DNA of 53,369 nt from Fragilaria crotonensis (Eukaryota; Bacillariophyta; Fragilariophyceae; Fragilariales; Fragilariaceae). Where the stretch lies: assembly GCA_022925895.1 (NCBI GenBank), contig JAKSYS010000431.1, forward strand, positions 1 to 53,369. The letters run 5' to 3'. The position numbers were made by a program, and so were the translations under genes. The notes under the pieces were generated by a model. The model worked only from the letters and a program-made list of their open reading frames with translations, was not told where the DNA came from and made no database searches. Shown here one piece after another: positions 10,778 to 21,652 of this stretch (position 1 is its first letter; the number at the start of each line of letters is the position of its first letter).

Positions 10778-11150
10778 AGGTTTTACGTACCCTACCCTAC
10801 CCGATCAAAACTCCCAGCTTGCTACGGGTACCCGTACCCGTACCCGCCAGTCCCTGTCCGTACCCGCGGGTACCCGCGGGTACCCGCGATTTTTTTTTTT
10901 TCGGGTTAGGACTAGGGTTAACCTTATCTGAACTAACCAGTACGACAGTACGGTGACGATATTCCATGAGAATGCTGATCCCGGTGACATCTTCATTGTT
11001 TAGGACTCGGTCATTAACAAATCCGGTCATCCGTGCGCATCACAACTGCCTATAGAATTGAATATTATTACTTTAAACTGTTTAATCTGTTGGTCCATTT
11101 ATTTGTTCTATCTATGATTAAGATTACAGGCTGACTTTGCGCTAAGCGAG

Positions 11151-11411
11151 ATGGCCACACTGTTCGCACGTACTCCTGCACCTGAGGTCGAGGATGTATG
11201 GGACAAGACAAAAGCTGAGCATGCCAATACCTACAAGTCTGGGATCAGACCATTCAGTGATGACCTATACATCTGTCAGATGGACCGCTTGTGTCAGTTC
11301 CTCAAGGACCTTCACGTGGACTATGCTGATGAGATGGAATGGTCTGAGGGAATCCTCCTCAGTGCCACTTTCAACCCAGTGGAAGATGGCAATCATAAAG
11401 AGTTTCATTGA
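11151..11411 (+). CDS. Short unrecognised reading frame inside the hAT element
   Basis: An 86-codon frame with good composition (ARTPAPEVEDVWDKTKAEHA; FSDDLYICQMDRLCQFLKDL). A second, overlapping frame continues it a little (FIENYGILTIDECE). It may be a fragment of a protein carried by the element or of the locus it came from. I do not recognise a domain, and no matching exon follows in the next 1.5 kb. Confidence 0.3.
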   Translation: MATLFARTPAPEVEDVWDKTKAEHANTYKSGIRPFSDDLYICQMDRLCQFLKDLHVDYADEMEWSEGILLSATFNPVEDGNHKEFH

Positions 11412-12649
11412 AAACTATGGCATATTGACCATTGATGAGTGTGAGTGACTCTAGGGTAGACCAGCACAATAACAACATTTGCAGATGTTGTAATTTGAAC
11501 AATACAATGCTAGTAGTTAGGATGACATGGTCTAATCCCCTTGACGTTAACCACCCCAACAATAACCTTCTGATGTCAATGACAGAACTGCCAGAAAGGT
11601 CATTGCAATGACAACCATGCATGAGACAAATGACATTTACATATGGAAGGGACACAGGTTCTGGCAGAAACTAACCAATCAGCTTTCAACGTGAATGGTT
11701 GCTACCACCAACAAATTTGGAACCTGGAGCAAGCAAAGTCTTGGGCCCTTGGAGCAGAGGACCTTATGCATTCAAGGGGTGATCAAGTGGCATCAATGAC
11801 AAAAACGACATCCATCACCTTGATGTCAGTACTCCAAGCAATGTAGACAAGTACCAGGTACTTCAATCAACAAGACAACCATGCAGCAGTATGCATGATT
11901 TGACACCAACTCTGACATAGATGGCATTGGCAACTGGTGTAAAAGGTGCCTCAAAAATAAAGGAGGACTTCATCAATGAACTCCTTACATGCAACTGTGC
12001 TGCAGAAGGGTTACTAGATGGCATGTGCACCATTAATGCGAAGGCAGGTACTAGTCGCTGGAAATGGGATGACAACCAGGGCATCATCATACATTTGTTC
12101 CACGTACCCAGTTCCAATTAAAATACCAGACGGACATGTCCATGATCTCCAAAGCATGCCCACAACATAAGGCAAGAAACCCAGAGAAAGAGCTGACAAC
12201 ATCAACAACAGGTCAGAGAAAGCACCAATGGAAAATAGTGCAAACTTGCTGGGAATGCAACAGACACCAATCAATGCCGGATCAACCTGAGGCCTAGTAA
12301 CAACGCCTTGTTTGCACTAGCACCCGGATGCACACAGTTTAACACCTTCTGCACAGATCCTAGCATAGATGACCCTTAAGACAACCTCATTGCACCATTG
12401 CCAAATGAAATAATTTTGGATGATGAGAGTGACAAATCATGAAAACCCGGTGCCGTCCCTGTGGTGAAAGTGTTCGCGGAAACCGCCGCAGATGTCAACA
12501 TCACAAGGAAAGAGACCCTGACCATGACAAACAATGATGATGAGTGACAACATGCATTGGAAATGACTAAGTTGCTTTCACTCCACGAAACGTGTGAACA
12601 AAGGACCTAATCCCTAAATGATCCTCACAGTACTATATCTAAAACCTCT

Positions 12650-12890
12650 GATCTCAGATCATTTATCACAGAGTGATTCCCACAGGAGTTGCGGTACCAG
12701 AGGCTGAATTGACATGCAAATTTGTCATTTTGTATTTGATTGCAAAATCCATGGAAGGGTCCCATCAGCACTGCCTGAACCATCATGTGAAAACCAAATC
12801 AAACTGATCTTTGAAAGATCAAAGTCTGTGCTCAGATGATTCATCAATGCATGATTCCCACAAGAGTTGCAGAGCAAAGAGTGAACTGAC
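12650..12890. repeat. Imperfect direct duplication inside the hAT element
   Basis: About 70 bp starting CTCAGATCATTTATCA (near 12652) recurs about 170 bp later as CTCAGATGATTCATCA. Both copies contain GATTCCCACA(A/G)GAGTTGC and end in GAA(T/C)TGACATGC. There is no coding meaning in either. Confidence 0.6.
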
Positions 12891-13431
12891 ATGCGCACCA
12901 TACTAGTTGGGAATTTGATGATCTGACAGCTGCTCAATGGGTTTTCATCATGCAGTCCTACAAATGGCTGAGCATCTTATCGGATACATGACAATGATTC
13001 TATCACATGATGCTTTGCAATGATTGTGATTCCTTTGTTATACTTTTAGTTTAACATGCAGAGGCCAGAGGCCTATTTGATACTGTGGTGTCTCTTAATT
13101 GTTACTCAATACTGTTGGGCTGTGCTGTATTTTAAAAATTGTAATTTATTTGATTCCATTCTTATACACATATTTACATTTGTATTTTCAACATTTTGTA
13201 GTTCGTACACTTCCATCCTCATGGCATCACTATAATGCTCTGCACTGTGCACTTCGCTACAGTGCACTCGAGTACAGGAATCATTGCGCGACACCGCGCG
13301 GTCGGGTAAAACGTCGGGTAAAAAGTGCGATTCTCTTACCCGTACCCGTACCCGACTCCTGCGGTCACTACCCGTACCCGCACCCTGATCCGCGGGTACG
13401 GGTGCGGGTACGGGTAAATCCGCGGATCGGG

Positions 13432-13449
13432 TACCCGTGCATGACTCTG
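13432..13449 (-). repeat. hAT terminal inverted repeat, right
   Basis: The sequence TACCCGTGCATGACTCTG is the reverse complement of the left end and is followed directly by the second ATCCCAGG. Confidence 0.92.
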
Positions 13450-13457
13450 ATCCCAGG
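13450..13457. repeat. Target-site duplication of the hAT element, right copy
   Basis: ATCCCAGG, identical to 10752-10759. Confidence 0.92.
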
Positions 13458-13960
13458 TACTGTACCTACAGCTCCGTAATCCTCGCCATGTACAGCAAAA
13501 GTACCAATGTACATACTGTATGTACAAGAGGCACCTATAAATAGGACATACTTGTACTCGTCTACATGTACACTGTACTTGTACTCCATTACAATACCAA
13601 GTACGAGAACCAGACATCCTGTGGTTTGGTGCATGGTGCATGGCACAGCGAGTCTTGCTTGCTACTGTAGTACGACATGACAACGCAGCAGTACCTGGTA
13701 CTTGTACTTGGAGTCTTGGAGAGTCCGACGCAAGAAGTCTTTTTATCGAGCTCTAAAAGCTGGTACTGTGTACTGTATTCTGGATACTACTCGGAGTACT
13801 TGTAGTTGTGAAATAGACACAACAGTTCAATCTTTTTACAGTACATCGCACTCTTCGGTGAATACCAGTCGGTACTACTGGTACCCAGACGGCTTACTGC
13901 AGTTACGGAGCACAACTTGGGTACTCGTACTACCGGTAGTTACAGTACTTGACTAACCAC
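13458..13960. other. GTAC-dense intergenic island
   Basis: The palindromic tetranucleotide GTAC occurs 24 times by hand count between 13441 and 13960, where about two would be expected by chance. No reading frame is convincing. Similar but weaker islands occur at 21780-22340 and 53030-53145. Confidence 0.6.
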
Positions 13961-15072
13961 TACCGACCATGGAGTAAAACAATGGTCATTATCTCACATG
14001 ACTACCAGGTACCATGAATATCATGCACATGGGAGGATTTTTACGTGTTCAGACTATCAGACACGCACCACTGCTGAACTTCAGATACGCACCACCGCTG
14101 AACTTAAGTGATGATAAACCTAGCAATCTTCCGAAGTTGAGAGTATGGTCATGAAATTCCTGTTCAGCAACTCATCCCTTCGCACTGTCGATGATTGATT
14201 GAGAAGAGTGTACTAAGAAGAATCTGAAATTCTTCTGGAGTTGCCACACCAACATGGGGTCAATGCAGGTATAGTTTGATGAACCAATTTTTGAAAGAAG
14301 GCAACAAGCTCCTTAGCATCAGCTCTATGGAATACTTGCTGTGCAAGAATAGGAAATTCTGGTGTTGCACTTGGTGCACGGACGATAGCACCTCAACTTG
14401 GCACTTGGTGCTGCTGCTACTAACACTGCTTCACAGTCTGAAACCAACATGGATTGACATGCATAGCTATGAGTTAACACAAATCACACACTAGATTAAG
14501 AAGTGTCACAGATGCAGTGAATCTTTGGTTGGGGGGCATTGAGAGGTGGGTTCTCTCAAAGGCAAAGACTGACGGTCTCATCAAAGCTTTGAAGAACAGG
14601 AAGTGATCATAGTAAAGGTGTGCAATCCTTGAAATAGCGTGGACAACCTATGTTGCGGGTCACATCTATATATATTTGTGTTGTGAGTGAGCTTTATTCA
14701 ATAGGACTACATTTGTATCATCTAGTGCATGCCGACCATTGTCATTGATGTCATCACCAGTTAAAAAAAATAAAGTGACAACTCGTTAAACAATGCAAGA
14801 CCGTCCCACTGCCAAGTTTTAAAAACTGAACTTCAAATGATGTCCGACTGAACACTGGACATATTGTCCCGAGAATCAGGGGTTTCTCCATTATTCCTTG
14901 ACCAGCATTTGCACAATGCAAGCGTCACCCAACTTGTTGTTGTATGGTTTCATTCATGCCCTACAGTGGTACTCTGAGCTCTGAGTACATCGTACCGCAG
15001 CCGCAGCCTCCGTTCCGAAAGGACCAAATGAATATCTCTAAACGGAGGAGAAGTAAACAGTCTCAATTTCTA
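13961..15072. other. Non-coding spacer
   Basis: No gene is supported. It contains a two-copy 24-bp tandem repeat (14058-14105) and AT-rich sequence near 14670-14780. It ends at the stop codon of the ECO1-like gene. Confidence 0.45.
14058..14105. repeat. 24-bp tandem repeat, two units
   Basis: Unit 14058-14081 (CAGACACGCACCACTGCTGA...) is repeated at 14082-14105 with two differences. Confidence 0.7.
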
Positions 15073-16204
15073 CTAGCTAGTAGGGTAAGAGCAATCATAA
15101 ACTAAAATCTTAGCTTCGATTTCGCCGGAAACGCTAGCAACATAATGGCCAGCTAATCCCATTCCAGCGACTGTAGGACTTGAAAAGGCAATCATATCAG
15201 CTGGGACAACAAGACCGTACACGAACTTGGAACGAACAGTATCAATGAGCATGGATGCGATTCCCTCTCTTCGGCATTTCTGATGAACCCAAATCTTGTG
15301 TATCCCAAGCATTGCCTTCAAGCTATCTGTACTTCTCTCTGAACGCGATTCCAGCACGAACGCTTTTGTGATGTTTTCTGCAGTTGCCATTCCCAGCACT
15401 TTCTTGTTCCGAATAAAGAGATATGCAGTCTTTTCGGACTCGTTCTCGTTTTCGATTGTCGGGACAAACCCGAGGTCACTGTCGACGATAGACTCAACGC
15501 ATTTCACTTTTGCCGCAGCTCAGCTGTCGGACGGTCGAACCTAGAAAATTAACAAGCGTCCATATGTACTGTTAACAAAAATCGTTAAAAGGCACACCAT
15601 TTTGAATACAAGTGCGTGGGCCTCACCTCAGCAACGACACCTTGTTTTCCCTGGCCACCACTCTAGCATTCTTGACAGAAAATGTGACACCGTGTAGGAA
15701 ATCTCGGCACGCCTTTCGATGTTCCTTGGCATCTTCCGAAAGACCATGAACACAGAGCATTCCGCATGTATTACAGATTGTTTGCTTCCCAAAGTCACGT
15801 TGGCCCAAATCGAGGTACAATTGTTTGAGTTTCAGAGAGATCTTGTGCTTTTTTGATGCACGAGCATCCTGATTCGTGCGAACAGATAGGGGTGTGACTG
15901 CAGTCGACGTATGGTCAGCTGGGATTGTTTGTTCGTTGGATGGTAGCGTCTCCATCGATATATCGAGCGTTTGATCTGGAGGTTTCGTGTCGCTTGTATG
16001 ACCGTCATTGACAAGCGTCGTGTCGAGAGGTCGACTCTTTCCCAACCCTCCCACTCTCTGACTCTTAATCGTGCAGAAAAACGATTTCATTGTGGCACGC
16101 TGGGCCATGAAAAGCCTCGTCTCTCCACGCGTACCATTGGACAATCGCAGAGCACTAGCAGCCCGTCGCTTTTTGCTGCATTCTGATGACAAAGATTTCC
16201 CCAT
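15073..16204 (-). CDS. ECO1: ECO1/ESCO-type cohesin acetyltransferase, two exons, joint not clean
   Basis: The enzyme acetylates the SMC3 subunit of cohesin in S phase to lock sister-chromatid cohesion in the nucleus. Exon 1 (16204-15627, donor GTGAGG) has a PCNA-binding-like motif, RATMKSFF, near residue 40. Near residues 130-170 it has the family C2H2-type finger: KLKQLYLDLGQRDFGKQTIC, CxxC, then H...H/C spacing, ending FLHGVTF. Exon 2 carries the GNAT domain: KTAYLFIRNKKVLGMATAE, the acetyl-CoA loop CRREGIASMLIDTVR after IWVH, and the C-terminal FVYGLVVPADMIAFSSPT typical of Eco1. The likely acceptor is TTTTCTAG at 15541. The frame that continues into the GNAT domain meets a TGA at 15522-15520 (VRPSDS, stop, AAAKVKCVE), and the exon 1 phase does not fit it. 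An indel or a nonsense change is therefore present. Total length of about 350 residues suits the family. Confidence 0.87.
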
Positions 16205-16623
16205 TGTTATAACTCTCGTGACGGATTACAAAGTGGACAAATCAACAGAACGGTGAAGCTACAACACAATATGGACAGTTGACTAATGTTCAATCCGCTT
16301 TGGCACATAGCTTATCGGCATTCATGGTGATGCGTTTGATGTGATGTTGTGAAGTCGGTCACAACGCGGGCACTGTGGCGTCTGACTGTGAAGTTCAAAC
16401 GTTTCACGGATCGTACTGGAGTACGAGTACTGGAACACTGAAGTACTGAATTTTGTCGAGTTGTATGACGTGCTACAGAGAATACTTTTGGCGCGCAACG
16501 ACACCAGTATGAATATACTGTGCTAAAATTACTGATCAAGTAGTACTGTACATCATGTATACGGACTACGGACTCTCCAAGCACATACGTGTCTGTGTAT
16601 TGTATACAGTTTGTGCCATGCAG
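16205..16623. other. Spacer upstream of the ECO1-like gene
   Basis: This holds the presumed ECO1 promoter. No TATA box or other motif stands out. Confidence 0.35.
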
Positions 16624-17109
16624 TCATGCAGCTATGCAGGATACAAAACGACCTTGACATAATCTCTGAAACTCAGAATGTCGCACATGGAGACATTCAG
16701 AAAGAATCGATGCGACGCAATTGTTCTCGAAGTTGAAGCATCTGCGACGTGGCCAACCCAACCACGTCGACTCGAGCCTTGACATCTTTTGACGTACGTG
16801 GCTCAAGCAAGACACTTTTCGCGTCATGCACTGCACAGGCATGGTTGCTGATATGAGACTAAACGTCAGCTGGTTTTGCGATCTACTGTTAGTGCATGGT
16901 CCAGTACCGATGTCCACGACTTCGCGTCCCAGACGAACTCTATTGCTCTCGAGAATGGCGTAGCACCTAATGCGTTGCGGATAAGGACAAAAGGAGATTA
17001 GGGCGAGGTTCGGCAGTACCATGGTGATGCTTAGTACATGTATGAGACTAAGGCATAAAGATGATGACACCTGGGGTGTTGGCCATTTACTTAGCAGTCG
17101 TACCTCCAT
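16624..17109 (-). pseudogene. Possible methyltransferase-like remnant
   Basis: An open frame of 161 codons contains RIRCYAILESNRVRLGREVVDIGTGPC, which (split here as RIRCYAILESNRVRLG and REVVDIGTGPC) resembles motif I of S-adenosylmethionine methyltransferases (VVDxGxGxG), with the last Gly replaced. About 40 codons later a different frame reads AVHDAKSVLLEPRTSKDVKA and LATSQMLQLREQLRRIDSF, which looks more protein-like than the nominal frame. A gene broken by small indels, or spliced, is possible. The family cannot be fixed from this. Confidence 0.3.
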
Positions 17110-17179
17110 CGATATGGTATATAATACTAGCCCTTTTTACAACGCTTTTCATGAATTGGCTCACCCGCATATGTAATCG

Positions 17180-18329
17180 TCACCGTTCGTCGTGTGCATC
17201 AATATCTGACCGTGCTTTATCTGTCACATCTGCTTTCTGAGCGATTAGTGGCTTGCTATACAAGCCTGGGGTATTCGCTTCCGATTCCAACTTTGAGGAG
17301 ATGGGCCTAGAACAAAACTTCACATCACGACGTCGTATCGTTCGGCATAGATCCGGTCTATCTTTCTGGAAACTTTCGTGCGTGTATCCTCCACGTGCTG
17401 ACCCCGTCGATATTAGTTCGAAACCATAAAGGTTGAGCTGTCTCTTGAATGATGACAATCGGCTCTGTTTGAAGTACTTTGGGACAATCTCCTTAAAAAA
17501 ACGAGCGGGCTTACGAATCTCGAAGGCTTTTCCGTCATTTGTAAACGCAATGATATCATCCTGTCCAGCCTTCTCAGTTTCGGTCAATAGTCGGTGGAGC
17601 TTCTCCGGAAATGGCTCAATCAAACCTCTATTTCCTGCAGCCTTGAGTTCCTCGTCAGGATCAATCATTCTCCTGTTTCCAGGGAAGGGTATGGAGGTAA
17701 AGTCAGGATGACTACCCATTGACAAGAGGCGAGAAGCGACTTGACTTGAATAGAGGGCATTGGCTTCATTCGGTATGAATGTTGTTGCAGTCGACATTGC
17801 TGCATTGCTCGATTGGCCCGGCAATAGTGATGGATCCACCAAATGGTGAGGTGACAGGTTGTGATTGAGAAGGAACATCTGGTGTTGAGGACTCGCGTAG
17901 TTTTCCTGCAGATAGGCATCTGGCTGAGCCTGCTGCATGTGCGCATGTTGCAGCGGTGTCGGTATTTCCTGTGCCATACCTTGACGATGAGCCTCTACCA
18001 GCGTCCCGTGTAGTTGCGGGTTCGGAGGAGGGGGAGACGGCATTGCTGACGATCCAGAATAGTTGAGCTCACCTGGCAGCATCATATCTGAAGGAAAATT
18101 GAACGACTGAGGATCCACAGTCCGACTTACTATTCCAGAGGGATTGTTAAGCAAGTAGGAAGCAATAAATTCTGCGTTTGACTGCACATTCAACCTCAAT
18201 TGGTTTATCTCATGCTGTTGCTGTCGAGTTTGCTGGAGCAGGAAGCAACATTTTGTTGGTCATCCCCGTCCCGAAATCGATATTGATATCATCATCGTCT
18301 TCTGAGTCGATTCTCCGGTTGGAATCCAT
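17180..18329 (-). CDS. Heat-shock-factor (HSF) type transcription factor, one frame break near the N-terminus
   Basis: The nuclear HSF DNA-binding domain binds inverted GAA-type elements. It covers about residues 200-300: IEPFPEKLHRLLTETEKAG, FTNDGKAFEIRKPARFFKEI, VPKYFKQSRLSSFKRQLNLY, GFELI, then RGGYTHESF. The N-terminal 190 residues are Gln/Pro/His-rich; no clear HR-A/B heptads follow the domain. From 18199 to the stop at 17180 the frame is unbroken. The better start is the ATG at 18329 (MDSNRRIDSEDDDDINIDFG), whose frame joins the main one through a one-base surplus near 18243, giving QQTRQQQHEINQLRLNVQ. The domain is close to that at 9172-9460, so the two are paralogues 8 kb apart on the same strand. 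Confidence 0.9.
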
Positions 18330-19559
18330 AGTACTCGAGTATTGCATATGTTGTGCTGCCAAAACAAACAGATCAAATGTATGGGATAACATCGAAATGA
18401 AAGAATTCATGACGAGATTGATGGGAAGGGTATCTTGATTGGTGGTTTCAGATCCTCGTAAAATCCGTACCGACAAAATTAGAATTATTGCGAAGTACAA
18501 CGACACGCACATCAAATGTCTTTTTAGTTCAATCGATACTGCCCTAAATCTTTTTGTCGGAAAGGGCCCCTGCGACTCAAGTTCGTACTGGGGTTAAAAC
18601 AGAAATTGACTCATTGATAGTACGAAGATAAGGAGAATCGATACACTCTTACGTGCGAAAGCACTCTGCTGAGGAAGGATTGCAAATTTTCACGGATTAC
18701 TTAAAGTTCCCATGTCATTTCGCCGAAACGTCACTAGGTTTGAATACAATCATGAGGAAAGATACATACCACATCTACCCCACGCTGACATAGGCGAGGG
18801 AGTATCATCAGTTCTACAGCGTTGTCAGTCAGTAAACAAGCATGAATGAAGGAGCACACTACCCCAGCCAAGACCTCATCCCAGAGGGTAAGAGGAGGGA
18901 GTTGACTGGCTGGAAACAACAAGAAGTGACAAACAGTTGTTTCTCAGCTTCCATGGCAGCGCCAAGACCCACAGCCATGCAGCCCTTGAATGCTAAATTA
19001 GCATCACAGCTACTTATAGTACACAAGTTCACCAGCATGTTGGGTACTCTGTAGTGAGTATGGAGAACCTGGAAACTGAAATCTGACATTTGAGAAATCA
19101 CGAAAATAAATGTTTGTCCTTTGTGGGTGTGGTATACTGACAACATTTTCAATGGATGAAACAAGAGAGCCATGCAGTGCAAAATACCACCAGCCAAAGT
19201 GGTGAAGATACCTCAAAAATACCCCAGCAATTTAAATCAGAGATACAAATTAGTGCTTATTCCTGTCATATTAGTCCTTGGTACTAAATTCCCTCCATGG
19301 TGACATTATATGAGTATTGTGGTGATATGGAAGTCTTCCAACAGTGTCTCAATCAAGAAAGAATGATAAAATGATAGTACCAAAATGGTATGATGATACA
19401 TTGATGCAAGTTCCATTGTCAATAGCCCATCAAGTGCCTCTGCCATCAAAATTTTGAAGCAGCGGAGTGCAAAGCCACACTTTGATTAGACTTCACAAGT
19501 TGTGTGTGCTGCTGCTGTTGGAAGATTCATTGATGAATCAAGTACATGCACCCATGGGA
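18330..19559. other. Spacer without a recognised gene
   Basis: Several short frames up to 112 codons exist on both strands, but none has motif or composition support. The right boundary is the terminal inverted repeat of the large transposon at 19560. Confidence 0.45.
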
Positions 19560-19585
19560 TACATCGGAAGGTGGCGGGTTTTACA
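19560..19585 (+). repeat. Terminal inverted repeat of the large transposon, left
   Basis: 26 bp, exact reverse complement of 32204-32229. Just inside are two direct copies of a TGTACCATTTTT...GGGTCCAGTAC sequence (about 19607-19632 and 19713-19740) that could be subterminal repeats. Confidence 0.8.
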
Positions 19586-19606
19586 CGCAATATATTTAGT
19601 GCAGTG

Positions 19607-19740
19607 TACCATTTTTTTTTGGGTCCAGTACACCCTGTAAAAATTTATTACACCGTTGCATGCGCACGTGCATGTAATATGTGTTTTACATGTAAATTTG
19701 CTGTTGCTCACTGTACCATTTTTTCTTGGGTCCAGTACAG
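19607..19740. repeat. Subterminal direct repeat pair
   Basis: TGTACCAT, a T run, then GGGTCCAGTAC occurs twice about 106 bp apart, within 200 bp of the left end of the large transposon. No copy was seen near the right end. Confidence 0.55.
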
Positions 19741-19973
19741 TCCCATACCTCTTCATGGTACACAAAGTATTCTCCGGTTGGCATACTCTTGCATTTGTTC
19801 GTGTACCGTCGGAACATTACTGTTCATTAGGTGTAGCATCAACTTTCAAGAGTCGTTACAGTACCACAGTATTACACCTGCCAACCAGTGCTTCACTGGA
19901 GTATGAGTCGTCAATTGCGGTTGATTCAACTACTAGCTAGTAGTAACGTTTCTTTCCATCAATTGGCTGCTAT

Positions 19974-21652
19974 CTACAACTCGATGAATGCGTTGATCTT
20001 CGGTCGATTTGCACGTTCCACAGCCCTCTGCACAGCACTCGGATCCATTTCTCTCATTCGTGTTCCACCTCCAACCCGTTCCCTCAGACTCTTGAGTACC
20101 CATTCCTCTGCATCCCTCGCATTCCTACTCTTCCTGTCGTCTTCCACAATTCCACCCAACATGTTGAACATTTCTATTCCTTCGTCACTCCAGCCTCCGT
20201 ATTCAGAGGAGGAATCTTCGTTCTTCGTGTATTTCCCCACCATACGTGGTGTCCTCGGTTCCCCCCTCCTATCTTCATGATATCTCTTAATCCACTTGTC
20301 TATGTACGCATCATAAAGTAGTAGGGCAAATGCCTCGTCAGAAACGGTGACTATGGCATTACCCGTGTCTTGATGTTGCATCAGAAATTGTAGACCTGTA
20401 CTTCTTCCTTGATCCCCATGCTCTCATTCCGCACACGGTTTGCAGAAACTCCCCAACAAACCACAAGAAAGCCTCCTTTTCCTCCGGTGTCTGTGACTGA
20501 CGCAGTTTGCAAAGCACTTGGAAAGAATATGGAGGAGGCTCAACTTCATCTCTATGATCCTTCATCTTCAGTAGCTTCATGACCGCTTCCGATGCAGACT
20601 GTGAGCACGTGCTCCGCTTGGTGTTGAGGGCTCCAGTAACGATGGTCTTGTACATTCTCACGAAGTGATTCACATTGGGTGGTTTTTCTTGAGCGATCAC
20701 AACTTCCATCACCTTCTCCATGTGTTCTTCACAGGTAATGAATTTCACCACACGAAAGATGACAGTCTTCACCAGAACTTGTATGCGCTCCTGGTACTCT
20801 TCGAAGTTGCAGTCCTGGCGGTTCTGTACGACATGTGTCTCTGCTTTTTGGCGATGAAGTTCCATGCGGAGGTCCTTCGTCCAGCCATTCCTGGTGTCGT
20901 GCTTGTATGAAGAGTCGGGTTGCTGTTGCTGCTGATGGATGCTGTCCATTGGTAACAATGGAGTAGCCGCCGCCAACTTGGTCTCCAACACGGTCGTTTC
21001 CACCAGTTTGGTGGCCTCTGAATGGAGGCCCTCCATGGTTGACAGACCATCCGGTACCAAGGTGGTTGCGACGTCCGCCGTCAACAATGGTATGGTCTCT
21101 GGATGGAGGCCTTCCATTGTTGACAACAATGCATCGTCCTGCAGTTCCAGCTTCTTGGCCATGTCCGATTTCCACCAATGGTTGGTCTCTGGATGGAGGC
21201 CTTCCGTTGTCGACAACAATGTGTCGTCCTGCAGTTCCAGCTTCTTGGCCACGTCTGATTTCCACCAATGGTTGGTCTCTGGATGGAGGCCTTGTTCCAT
21301 TGCGGATATCGATGACAGCACCTCCGAGTTCACTGTTAGTAGCACTTCCGTCCAACTCCTCATCTGCCTCTTCCTCGACGCTTGAGTCATCTCCGTCCTC
21401 TCCGCTAGTCTCATCGTTCTTATGTCTAACGGCAGAAGGTCCGCTTTGGTCTTCCACGACAGCTTCTGCCAGCAATTGTGCTTCTTTGTCCGCCTTGTCA
21501 TGGGTACCCTTGTTGACATTGGATTCTTTATCTAAATCACTTACTGTTTTCTTATGGATCTTACTTCCTCCTCTAGCGTTTCCCTTTTTTCTTTGTTGCG
21601 GGTCCTTGTTTTCAGCATCCGACCGCTTCCTCTTTTGTTGTCTGGAGCTCAT
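19974..21652 (-). CDS. Second (accessory) protein gene of the large transposon, frame-broken
   Basis: It begins at 21652 with a Lys/Arg-rich nuclear-localisation-like stretch (SSRQQKRKRSDAENKDPQQR) and an acidic region (GEDGDDSSVEEEADEELDGS). Next come four tandem 30-residue repeats (EGLHPETNHWWKSDMAKKLE-type) and a helical region (FEEYQERIQVLVKTVIFRVV; EEHMEKVMEVVIAQEKPP). The C-terminal domain reads VTVSDEAFALLLYDAYIDKW, EPRTPRMVGKYTKN and SSEYGGWSDEGIEMFNMLGG. The reading changes frame near 21300 and again at 20360, where a TAA interrupts one frame. I do not know the family. Its position beside a transposase suggests a DNA-binding or regulatory partner, like the second gene of CACTA elements. 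About 560 residues in total. Confidence 0.6.
21010..21300 (-). repeat. 90-bp coding tandem repeat
   Basis: Units start at 21094, 21184 and 21274 (GGTCTCTGGATGGAGGCCTT on the plus strand) with an exact 90-bp period. A degenerate unit lies from about 21010. Because 90 is a multiple of three, the period is kept in every frame, and at least two frames stay open through the array. Confidence 0.85.

Larger units (their letters stand above)
10760..13449. mobile_element. hAT-like DNA transposon, 2690 bp, probably non-autonomous or decayed
   Basis: The ends are perfect 18-bp inverted repeats beginning CAGAGTCATGCACGGGTA (10760-10777 and 13432-13449). CAGnG starts followed by GGGTA-rich sequence are typical of hAT termini. 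Inside each end there are dense CCCGTA/CGGGTA repeats (about 10826-10886 and 13339-13440). The interior has a short frame at 11151-11411 but no recognisable transposase, dimerisation domain or BED finger. An imperfect internal duplication lies at 12650-12720 and 12820-12890. Identical ends and target copies suggest a fairly recent insertion, while the interior looks non-coding, so mobilisation by a relative elsewhere is likely. Confidence 0.9.

Noticed and set aside
10860-10930. Telomere-like look of GGGTTAGGACTAGGGTTAACC next to CCCGTA repeats
   Set aside because: No regular TTAGGG array; the CCCGTA repeats are subterminal to the hAT element.
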